This document shows positions 54,574-61,402 of a stretch of 64,000 nucleotides of DNA, one piece after another. The position numbers were made by a program, and so were the translations under genes. How positions within the stretch are numbered: position 1 is the first letter of the stretch; each line of letters starts with the position of its first letter. The DNA is from JAOARY01 sp045345765 (GTDB lineage Bacteria > Bacillota > Clostridia > Peptostreptococcales > Peptostreptococcaceae): the NCBI GenBank assembly GCA_045345765.1, contig CP148265.1, positions 1,550,001-1,614,000 on the forward strand, written 5' to 3'. The notes beneath the pieces were generated by a model, which was not told where the DNA came from, made no database searches, and saw only the letters and a program-made list of their open reading frames with translations.

Positions 54574-54736
54574 GAGAATTTAATAATTATTTATCATGTG
54601 AATACAGGTGAGTTTTAATAGTTATCAAAGTTTAAAATCTTTTATTTAATTTGTAATTGTTAATATTACAGAATAATTTGAAAGCATCTTAAAATATGAA
54701 ACTTTATTTTAAATTTATTCATTTTTATTTTATTAA

Positions 54737-54865
54737 TTATTTGCTATTGCTATTATTTTGTTTTTCTATATTATTTTTTAAATTTATCAATGTATTGTTA
54801 ATGTTTATATTTTCTATACCTATTTTTTTTATTTCTTCAAGTAATTTTAGCTTAAGTAACTCCAT
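54737..54865 (-). CDS. Small 42-aa protein of unknown function
   Basis: ATG at 54863-54865 on the minus strand is preceded by TTAGGAGG with ideal spacing; the frame closes with TAA at 54737-54739. The peptide starts MELLKLKLLEEIKKIGIENI and ends in an Asn/Ser-rich tail; it is helical and has no signal sequence. The plus-strand frame over the same DNA is all hydrophobic with no ribosome binding site, as expected for a shadow. It lies downstream of the broken TPR regulator gene on the same strand. Confidence 0.6.
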   Translation of the reverse strand: MELLKLKLLEEIKKIGIENININNTLINLKNNIEKQNNSNSK

Positions 54866-54928
54866 GAAAGTGCCTCCTAAGTAAGTTTTAGTCAATTCTG
54901 TAATGTCATCTATAATTTTAAATAGAAT

Positions 54929-55886
54929 TCATGTATAAGTCAAACTTATAGTTATTCTACATATAAATAAATTTATCAAATGTATAATTATTTCGCTAAA
55001 TTTTTCCTTTAATATAGATTTTAATAAGACATTTTTATTTTGAAAAATAAGCTTTTGAATAAGACTTGATAGTTTCATAAGATTATTTTTTTTATTTTTT
55101 TTGTAAAAATTAATTATAAAATCAAATATATTTTTTAATATATTTAAATTCTTTTCTCTAAAAAATTTCATATGAATAATTAGTTTGAAAAAAGATATAT
55201 TTTCAAATTTATCATTAATATTAAGCTTTGTATCTTCTTTATATATATTGAGATTAGTATATCTAAAATTTGTCTTGATATCTAAATCCATTGCTGTTTT
55301 TATAGCTTCTTTAGCTTTTTTTAATTCATCTCTTTCTATATAGATTGATGATAAAGTAATCAAAGCTTTTAAGTTTATATCTTGTTCATTGCTTTCTTTT
55401 ATTATTTTTTCTAAATTCTTAATAGCCATATCAAAATTCTTTTTTTTCTTATCAAACAATGCTAAATTAAATATATTTAGATATTTTATTTTTTTAAAAT
55501 CAAATTGCTTACAATATTTAAGAATTTCAAAAGTTCTAGTTAATATACTATTATTAAAATTTGAACTATTTATATTTTTGGAATTTTTTATTTTAGATAA
55601 AATATTAAGACTATATTCAAACAACTGAATTTCAACTGTTTTTATGATTGAATTAATTTTTTTTTTATTATTTTTTCTAGCTTTAATTTGAATTTATTAG
55701 ATTTAATAGTTTTAGATCGAAGATATTGTTTTAAAGTTTGAGGATAAATATTTAATTTTGATGCATAAACTTTCAAAATAAAATCTATTTTTTTTTATCG
55801 TTTAATTTAACACCATGTAATTTTAATATATATTCTTTTATTTGTTTACCTTCCCCAACTATCTCTATTTTATTTTCTAGATTCAT
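54929..55886 (-). pseudogene. Helix-turn-helix/TPR regulator gene broken by two poly-A frameshifts
   Basis: On the minus strand ATG at 55886 follows GGGAGTG and opens MNLENKIEIVGEGKQIKEYI. The frame stops at TAG after a tract of nine A (plus 55788-55796). Adding one A restores IDFILKVYASKLNIYPQTLK, a helix-turn-helix-like region. A second tract of ten A (near 55655-55664) again needs one A to join the open frame beginning at 55624. The C-terminal 231 residues contain TPR-like repeats (MAIKNLEKIIKESNEQDINL, LKKAKEAIKTAMDLD). Intact, it would be a cytoplasmic RRNPP-like regulator. Decay, phase variation or sequencing error in homopolymers are the alternatives. Confidence 0.65.
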
Positions 55887-55974
55887 AATGAAAACACTCC
55901 CTAAACTGTATGTTAATTTTTTATAGAATTTAATTTTATCATATTTTTAATAAACCTATAAAAAAATAAACATG

Positions 55975-56390
55975 TCATAATTCAAATGTATAAACACATT
56001 TGATTAATTGAACAACCAAATCTTGATAACAGTCGTTATTAAAATGCCCATCGACAACAGAATTCTTTAATAATAAGGGCTTAAAATATTTTATTATTTG
56101 ATCTAAAGCATTTTTATTTTTATTTTTAGCTTCAAATATAAGTTTTTTATTTGAGAAATTTGATTTCTATTAAAAAAAGAATCAAAAAAATCATAAATAT
56201 CATTATCATCAGTTTCATAAGATTCACAAGGAATATAATCTATATAAGAATTTTTATTTTCTAAAGAAATAGATATGTTTGAAGTACAATATTCTGATTT
56301 CTTTAATTTATTATATTGTTTTTTAAAATCTAAGGCTTTAAATTCTATGCTTTTTTTTATATAACTTAAAAAATTATTTTTAGTATTCAT
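55975..56390 (-). pseudogene. Sigma/HTH_16-like small regulator gene broken by a poly-A frameshift
   Basis: ATG at 56390 on the minus strand follows AAAGGTGAT. The first 80 or so residues are read in frame to NRNQISQIK, then the frame closes early. Adding one A to the six-A tract at about 56143-56148 restores KKLIFEAKNKNKNALDQIIK and YFKPLLLKNS, ending at TGA 55975-55977. That C-terminal segment resembles the first region of TcdR/UviA-like sigma factors and HTH_16 proteins of conjugative elements. Such sigma factors control clostridial toxins and bacteriocins, so a role near the tail module is plausible but not shown. Confidence 0.6.
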
Positions 56391-56417
56391 AATATCACCT
56401 TTTTCTAATTTGTATTT

Positions 56418-56523
56418 AAAGGAGCTGTTGTATTAAGTGTTGTATTTATAATGTATTATTTTACAAATCAAAATTAATAAAATAATATATTATACCGTTT
56501 CTTTTTATTGCAACAGCTCCTTT
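56418..56523. repeat. Palindromic element copy B
   Basis: Outer arms AAAGGAGCTGTTG (56418-56430) and CAACAGCTCCTTT (56511-56523) are perfect complements. An inner pair (ATAATGTATTATTTT with AAAATAATATATTAT, one mismatch) gives a nested stem. No T run follows, and it lies upstream of the minus-strand regulator, so it is not an ordinary terminator. Confidence 0.7.
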
Positions 56524-56589
56524 AGAAGGAGTTATAAAAAATTGTAATTTGGTTTGGCTATGTTAATACTATAACATTGTAAAAAATAT

Positions 56590-56785
56590 TTGTAAAGTGA
56601 ATTTACAATAAATTTTATTTTAAGAAGATAAATATTACAATTATTGTTGTAAAATCATATTACAAAATATGTTGTAATATGATTTTATAATTTTTATATA
56701 CAAAAAAATGAAAGCATTGTCAATTAACAATTTTGTACATATAAATTTGATTTTTTTTAAAATTTATTGTAAAATGAATTTATAA
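56590..56785 (+). promoter_or_regulatory. Array of TTGTAA-N7-TTACAA operator-like palindromes
   Basis: TTGTAA-N7-TTACAA occurs exactly at 56590-56608 and 56647-56665, and with one mismatch (TTATAA) at 56672-56690 and 56767-56785. TTACAA-N6-TTGTAA bridges at 56635-56652 and 56660-56677. The last site overlaps TATAAT (56781-56786), a likely -10 box. AAAAGGAGATG at 56797-56807 would be the ribosome binding site of a gene that no longer begins here because an IS607-type element follows. Confidence 0.65.
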
Positions 56786-56880
56786 TAGCTAAATATAAAA
56801 AGGAGATGACCTGTAGTTAATAAATTTATTGACAAAAGTATTTTAATGTGTTTGTATTTTACTAAGGAGTTGATGAACAC

Positions 56881-57498
56881 ATGAAACACATTGTAAATTA
56901 CAAACCAAAAGATTTTGCTGAGTTGTTGAATGTATCAGTAAAAACACTTCAAAGGTGGGATAGACAAAATATACTCAAAGCAAAGCGTACTCCAACTAAT
57001 CGAAGATACTATACCTACGACCAATATTTAGATTACAAAGGAGTTAAAGAACAAATAGAAAGGAAAAAAGTTATATATACTAGAGTGTCTACTAATAATC
57101 AAAAAGATGACTTAGAGAATCAAATTGATTTTTTGAGAAATTTTGTAAATGCTAAAGGTATTATTTTAGATGAAGTTATTAAAGATATTGGAAGTGGATT
57201 AAACTATAATCGTAAAAAATGGAATAAGCTTTTAGACGAATGCATGGAAAATAAAATAGATACTATATATGTAACTCACAAAGATAGATTTATAAGATTT
57301 GGATTTAGTTGGTTTGAAAGGTTTTTAGGGAAATTTAATACTAAAATAGTAGTAGTAAATAATGAAACTTTATCTCCACAAGAAGAATTAGTTCAAGACA
57401 TAATTTCAGTACTTGATGTATTTTCTTGTCGTATCTATGGATTGAGAAAATATAAGAAAAAAATAAAAGATGATAAAGAAATTGCTAAGAGCGTATAA
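56881..57498 (+). CDS. tnpA: IS607-family serine recombinase TnpA
   Basis: 205 residues. Residues 8-55 are a MerR-like helix-turn-helix (PKDFAELLNVSVKTLQRWDR). The catalytic domain starts VIYTRVSTNNQKDD with the nucleophilic serine at residue 70 and continues with DIGSGLNYNRKKWNKLL and VTHKDRFIRFG. It moves the element through a circular intermediate, without the target duplication made by DDE transposases. ATG at 56881 follows AAGGAG. It overlaps tnpB. Confidence 0.93.
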   Translation: MKHIVNYKPKDFAELLNVSVKTLQRWDRQNILKAKRTPTNRRYYTYDQYLDYKGVKEQIERKKVIYTRVSTNNQKDDLENQIDFLRNFVNAKGIILDEVIKDIGSGLNYNRKKWNKLLDECMENKIDTIYVTHKDRFIRFGFSWFERFLGKFNTKIVVVNNETLSPQEELVQDIISVLDVFSCRIYGLRKYKKKIKDDKEIAKSV

Positions 57499-58666
57499 AA
57501 CAGAAATAAAACCAACCAAAAGCCAAATTGAAAAAATAAATCAATCTATTGGTATTTGTCGTTATTTATATAACTCATACTTAGCTAAAAACCAAGAGTT
57601 ATATAGTAAATATAAAGATGAGTTAATTTCTAAAAAAGAAGCTACTTTAAGTGCTAATAAATTTGATAAGTATATAAATAATGAAGTTAAAGTTCTAGAT
57701 GATTATAAATGGATTAATTTATGTGGTTCTAAAGCAAGAAAAAAAGCTATATGTAATGCAGAAACTGCATATAAACGATTTTTTAATGGAAAGTCTAAAT
57801 TTCCAAGATTTAAGAAGAAAAATAAATCTGATGTTAAATTATATTTCCCTAAGAATAATAAAACTGATTGGAAGATACAAAGACACAAAATCAACATACC
57901 AACTTTAAAATGGATTAGATTAAAAGAAAAAGGATATATTCCAACTAATTTAAGAGTTATTAGTGGAACAGTATCAAAAAAAGCAAATAGATATTTTGTG
58001 TCTGTAATAGTTGAAGAAGAAGTTGATATCAAAAATAATATAAAAACCAAAGGAATTGGAATTGACTTAGGACTAAAAGATTTAGCTATTTGTTCAGATG
58101 GTAGAGTATTTAAAAATATTAATAAAACTATCAGAATTAAGAAGATAGAAAAAAAATTAAAAAGAGAACAAAGAAAACTTTCAAGGAAATATGAAAGTTT
58201 GAAATTAAAAAATAAAAGAAAAGGAGAAGCTACTAGGCAAAATATCCAAAAACAAATAGTCAAAGTACAAAGAGTTCATCAAAGACTATCTAACATTAGA
58301 ACAGATTATATAAATAAAACGATTAATGAAATAGTTAAGCAAAAACCAAGCTATATAACTATTGAAGATTTAAATGTTAGAGGTATGATGAAAAATAGGC
58401 ATTTGTCTAAAGCTGTGGAACAACAAAAATTCTATGAGTTTAGAGTAAAACTTAAATATAAATGCAAACTAAATGGAATTGAATTAAGAATTGTTGATAG
58501 ATTCTATCCATCAAGTAAAACTTGTAGTGTTTGTGGAGCATATAAAAAAGATTTAAAATTATCTGATAGAAACTATGAGTGTAATAGGTGTGGTTCTACT
58601 TTAGATAGAGATTATAATGCTTCTATTAATTTAGAGAATGCTAAAATATACGAAATTACAAAGTAA
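57470..58666 (+). CDS. tnpB: TnpB RNA-guided nuclease (IS607/IS605 type)
   Basis: 398 residues. N-terminal LLRAYKTEIKPTKSQIEKIN is the typical start; a TTG at 57482 is an alternative to ATG at 57470. The RuvC residues are complete: D199 in GIDLGLKD, E299 in ITIEDLNVRG and D381 in RDYNAS. The zinc ribbon has C352, C355, C371 and C374. TnpB proteins cut DNA guided by an omega RNA made from the 3' end of their own element, and help retain the element. All motifs are intact, so nuclease activity is likely. Confidence 0.95.
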   Translation: MIKKLLRAYKTEIKPTKSQIEKINQSIGICRYLYNSYLAKNQELYSKYKDELISKKEATLSANKFDKYINNEVKVLDDYKWINLCGSKARKKAICNAETAYKRFFNGKSKFPRFKKKNKSDVKLYFPKNNKTDWKIQRHKINIPTLKWIRLKEKGYIPTNLRVISGTVSKKANRYFVSVIVEEEVDIKNNIKTKGIGIDLGLKDLAICSDGRVFKNINKTIRIKKIEKKLKREQRKLSRKYESLKLKNKRKGEATRQNIQKQIVKVQRVHQRLSNIRTDYINKTINEIVKQKPSYITIEDLNVRGMMKNRHLSKAVEQQKFYEFRVKLKYKCKLNGIELRIVDRFYPSSKTCSVCGAYKKDLKLSDRNYECNRCGSTLDRDYNASINLENAKIYEITK

Positions 58667-58805
58667 AGTAATCGTATATATGTACCGATGGCTAGTCGGG
58701 AATTAACGACTGTGAAGTGCTATACAAACGAAAGTAGTATATTTTTATAAATTATGAAATCGAGTACGTTGAAACAGTAATAATCTCGATATGGATACTT
58801 TTGTC
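58590..58805 (+). ncRNA. Predicted omega RNA of TnpB and right end
   Basis: The end of tnpB and the following 140 bases form several short hairpins (positions given under the insertion sequence) and the block GGGAATTAACGACTGTGAAG, of the type found in 3' scaffolds of this family. The guide would come from the sequence right of the element boundary. The exact 5' and 3' ends cannot be fixed by eye. Confidence 0.5.
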
Positions 58806-58830
58806 CATATTTTGAGTAGCAGTTATTGTT

Positions 58831-59232
58831 ATGAAAACATTTGTGAAGGAAGAGTGGGCTAATATTTTAAGAAAAGCTATGGGTGAAAATTCTCAAACTA
58901 AGTTTGCAAAATTAGCAGGTGTTAGTAGAGTTAGTTTAAATTATTATTTAAACGAAAAATCGTTAAGTCAACCAAGTTATGATTATGCTATAAAGATTTC
59001 AAAGGCTTCAGAGTTTGTAAGCACAAATGAAGTATTAATTGCTGCGGGATATGATCCTTTAAAAGATGATATTAATATAGAAAATAGTAATCAAGAAGAA
59101 GCATTACTAAAAGATATTATGCATCTACTATTAAAGGAAGGTGAAATTTCATATGGTGAAGAACTGACTGAAGAAAAAAGATTAGAGGTTGTAAATTTAC
59201 TAAAGAAGAGTATAGAAATAAAAAAAATCTAA
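58831..59232 (+). CDS. Helix-turn-helix (XRE-like) transcriptional regulator
   Basis: 133 residues. Residues about 10-60 form an XRE/Cro-type domain (NSQTKFAKLAGVSRVSLNYY, then LSQPSYDYAIKISKA). The rest is acidic and helical. ATG at 58831 has no ribosome binding site; TTTGAGTAGCAGTTATTGTT precedes it. A well-formed site with a promoter lies left of the IS607-type element, at 56797, suggesting the element separated the gene from its own leader. The regulator may bind the operator array at 56590-56785. Confidence 0.75.
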   Translation: MKTFVKEEWANILRKAMGENSQTKFAKLAGVSRVSLNYYLNEKSLSQPSYDYAIKISKASEFVSTNEVLIAAGYDPLKDDINIENSNQEEALLKDIMHLLLKEGEISYGEELTEEKRLEVVNLLKKSIEIKKI

Positions 59233-59303
59233 TGTAATATAAAAAACAATATATAAAAAAACAATTTGAATGAAATAATATCTTATATGAAATCAATAAG
59301 AAG

Positions 59304-59399
59304 AAGCTGTTGAACTAAGAAAAAATCAAACAGTATGTTGTGTTTATTTTTAATTTATAACACAATATATTGTAGTAAAATTCTTTAGTGAAACAGCTT
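59304..59399 (+). repeat. Palindromic element copy C
   Basis: AAGCTGTTGAACTAAG pairs with TTTAGTGAAACAGCTT near 59384-59399. Inner AGTATGTTGTGTT pairs with AACACAATATATT. T-rich sequence follows, so it can terminate the regulator gene. Confidence 0.7.
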
Positions 59400-59475
59400 T
59401 ATTTTTATTGATTTTTTTTATTTTGTACATAAATCAAACTTCATTTCATATATATAGGTGAAAGGAGATGGTAAT

Positions 59476-59700
59476 ATGCCAGCACAAGCAAAGATATTAG
59501 AAACAAATTTAAGAATCAAATATGACATGGGGTTAGATGAAGAAGGCAAAACAATAACAAGAAACAAAACCTATTCAAACTTCAAAACATCTGCAACAGC
59601 TCAGGAATTAAGTGACTTCAAAGACGAATTACTAAAGCTTCAAAAAAATTCAGCATTAGAAGTAAAAAGAATTGACGAAAGCCTTATTTATCAGGGGTAA
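59476..59700 (+). CDS. DUF1659-family small protein
   Basis: 74 residues starting MPAQAKILETNLRIKYDMGL, with KTITRNKTYSNFKTSATAQE; this matches DUF1659, small proteins nearly always paired with DUF2922 in Firmicutes. The ATG at 59476 follows AAAGGAGATGG; a GTG 18 bases upstream is rejected. Its function is not known. Confidence 0.85.
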   Translation: MPAQAKILETNLRIKYDMGLDEEGKTITRNKTYSNFKTSATAQELSDFKDELLKLQKNSALEVKRIDESLIYQG

Positions 59701-59718
59701 AAAAGTTAAAACAAATCA

Positions 59719-59829
59719 AGTTGGACTTTAATTTTTTAAATAAAACAACAAAATATCTAAAGAAAATAATTGATTTATTAAAGGAATTAAAGTCTTTACT
59801 GAAAATTTTGAAAAACTGGAGGATTTGAT
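59719..59829 (+). CDS. Possible short coupled reading frame between DUF1659 and DUF2922 genes
   Basis: A frame open from before 59700 to TGA at 59827-59829 reads LDFNFLNKTTKYLKKIIDLL and then KELKSLLKILKNWRI. It has no ATG; TTG near 59719-59721 is the only usual alternative start. It is amphipathic and Lys/Leu-rich. Its stop overlaps the DUF2922 start. Forty open codons are notable in such AT-rich DNA, but this may be chance. Confidence 0.25.
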
Positions 59830-59830
59830 G

Positions 59831-60049
59831 ATGAAAAAAGTATTAGCTATGAAATTTAATAGGGATGATGGAAGAAAAACAACAATAACTGTGGATGAAG
59901 TAAGAGAGGACTTGTTAAAGGAAGATGTAGTAGCATTTATGGATCACGTTGTTGCTTCAGGAATATTAACTTATGATGAAGCACTAATTACATCAAAGGA
60001 TTCAGCAGAACTTGTAACAACATCAGTAGAAGAAATAGCAATTAATTAA
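59831..60049 (+). CDS. DUF2922-family small protein
   Basis: 72 residues (MKKVLAMKFNRDDGRKTTIT) with FMDHVVASGILTYDEALITS, typical of DUF2922. GGAGG at 59818-59822 sets the start at 59831 or 59828. It forms a pair with the DUF1659 gene just upstream. Function unknown. Confidence 0.85.
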   Translation: MKKVLAMKFNRDDGRKTTITVDEVREDLLKEDVVAFMDHVVASGILTYDEALITSKDSAELVTTSVEEIAIN

Positions 60050-60123
60050 GAATAAAGAAAATGACAAAGGGAATAATAAAGAAAATCAAAAATATAGTCA
60101 ATTATGATATATAAAAATTAATC

Positions 60124-60218
60124 AAAGAGGCTGTTATCATAGGAATGAAAATTATAATATATTGATTAAATTTATAAAACAATATATTGTAGCATTTTCT
60201 TATGTATAACAGTCTTTT
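60124..60218 (+). repeat. Palindromic element copy D
   Basis: AAAGAGGCTGTTAT pairs with ATAACAGTCTTT; inner AATATATTG and CAATATATT are exact complements. Six T follow. The rest of the gap from 60219 to 60361 is AT-rich with AAAAAGGGG as the ribosome binding site of the next gene. Confidence 0.7.
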
Positions 60219-60361
60219 TTATTTTGATTTTAAATTTAGGTACAAAAAACTAACTCTAATAAGTAATATTTACTATTTTTGATGAGTTTAGTAGATATTA
60301 AACTTTGATTGTTATATTATCTATTATGAGTGTCAATTATTAAGAAAAAGGGGTTTTTTGT

Positions 60362-61054
60362 ATGAATTATTATTATAAAGAATTAAAAGTAAAATATAAT
60401 ATATTGGGATTCTTTATTATATTTATCAAAGTGATGTTTTTTAGTATTCTTATTCTTGGAACAAAAACTTTTTTGGACGAAGCTTTTTATTCTTATAGAA
60501 AGGTTTTTGAGTACATAGGTATTGGGTTAATCATTATTATCGGATATTATTGTGAATCCAAAGCAATGAATTTTCTTAGGTTAAAAAACTTTGGGAGTTT
60601 GTTTGAGCAAATTACATTCTATGTAAAAAAGAACAAACATAAAAAAGCAATTAATTTTTTAGAAAATAATTTTTTAGCAAATTGGAAAAGAGTATTTGCA
60701 AATGCAGTCAAAGAAAAAGATATAAGGCTAAAGGAATTGTATTTCTTAAAGTATTTAGAAGCTAGAAATTTGATATATTTTGATATTATACAAAATGAGT
60801 ATGATGAAAGTCTAAAGAATAATATATATAATTGTTTTGATAAAATAATAAAGATGTCTATAGAATTAAATGAAAAAGAAAGCTTGGCATATGCATATGC
60901 TAATAGAGCAAAGGCTAATATCACTATATATAAGCTTAATAATGATGCAGAGTATAAATTAAATGCAAAAGATGATTACAATAAAGCAATAGAATACATA
61001 GAAGATAATAATATAAAAAATGAATTAAAAAAACAATTAAATAAGATAGCTTAA
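60362..61054 (+). CDS. Two-span membrane protein with TPR-like C-terminus, function unknown
   Basis: 230 residues. Two hydrophobic segments (LGFFIIFIKVMFFSILIL and YIGIGLIIIIGYYC) lie in the first 70 residues. The rest is helical and charged, with TPR-like patterns (NKHKKAINFLENNF, YNKAIEYIEDNN). It is probably a membrane-anchored cytoplasmic protein. I do not recognise the family. A terminator follows. Confidence 0.7.
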   Translation: MNYYYKELKVKYNILGFFIIFIKVMFFSILILGTKTFLDEAFYSYRKVFEYIGIGLIIIIGYYCESKAMNFLRLKNFGSLFEQITFYVKKNKHKKAINFLENNFLANWKRVFANAVKEKDIRLKELYFLKYLEARNLIYFDIIQNEYDESLKNNIYNCFDKIIKMSIELNEKESLAYAYANRAKANITIYKLNNDAEYKLNAKDDYNKAIEYIEDNNIKNELKKQLNKIA

Positions 61055-61058
61055 TAAA

Positions 61059-61091
61059 GAAAATACTTCATTTATATGGAGTATTTTTTTG
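61059..61091 (+). terminator. Rho-independent terminator
   Basis: AAAATACTTC pairs with GGAGTATTTT around a short loop, followed by T. It ends the membrane protein gene. Confidence 0.8.
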
Positions 61092-61198
61092 GGGATATGA
61101 ATTATATAAATAAAAAGTAAAATTGTATTTTTATATAAATATCAATTATTTAATGTTACTTTTGTTAATTTTTCTAAGATTTAATGAGTATGTATATA

Positions 61199-61376
61199 TT
61201 GACAAAATACTTTTGTCGAATTTTGAATACAGTGATTATAAATGTAAATAAATGTGACAAAATAGTAAATATCTATTAAGCTTAATGTAATTTTATTTTG
61301 TCAAAATAAGAGTATAATCATCATAGAAAGTAATAATTATGTATTAAAAAACCAAATATACATAATAATTATTACT
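61199..61376 (+). promoter_or_regulatory. Promoter region with TGACAAAA inverted repeats and leader hairpin
   Basis: GACAAAA/TTTTGTC occurs at 61201-61217. TGACAAAAT (61255-61263) pairs with ATTTTGTCA (61295-61303). TATAAT at 61313-61318 is the likely -10 box, with the second arm in its spacer. In the leader, 61328-61343 pairs with 61357-61375. The region looks like a regulated promoter of the S-layer paralogue gene. Confidence 0.45.
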
Positions 61377-61402
61377 TAAATAAAAAAACAGGGGTGTTAA
61401 TT

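Larger units (their letters stand above)
56831..58805 (+). mobile_element. IS607-type insertion sequence with tnpA and tnpB
   Basis: A serine-recombinase tnpA and a tnpB overlap by 29 bases, the IS607 arrangement. GACAAAAGTAT at 56831-56841 and ATACTTTTGTC at 58795-58805 form 11-bp inverted ends, extended imperfectly outward. The 3' part after tnpB holds hairpins at about 58692-58711 (AGTCG/CGACT), 58759-58790 (ATCGAG/CTCGAT) and 58789-58810 (ATATGGA/TCCATAT), expected for the omega RNA and right end. True ends may be some bases outside. Both genes are intact, so the copy may be recent and active. Confidence 0.75.

Noticed and set aside
54696..54884. Hydrophobic 62-residue plus-strand frame
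   Set aside because: It has no ribosome binding site, lies antisense to a 42-aa frame with an ideal one, and its hydrophobicity is what the reverse of a Lys/Asn/Glu-rich gene gives.
57470..58666. CRISPR-associated Cas12-like nuclease
   Set aside because: Size, N-terminus and overlap with a serine recombinase gene mark it as TnpB; no CRISPR array is found in the window.
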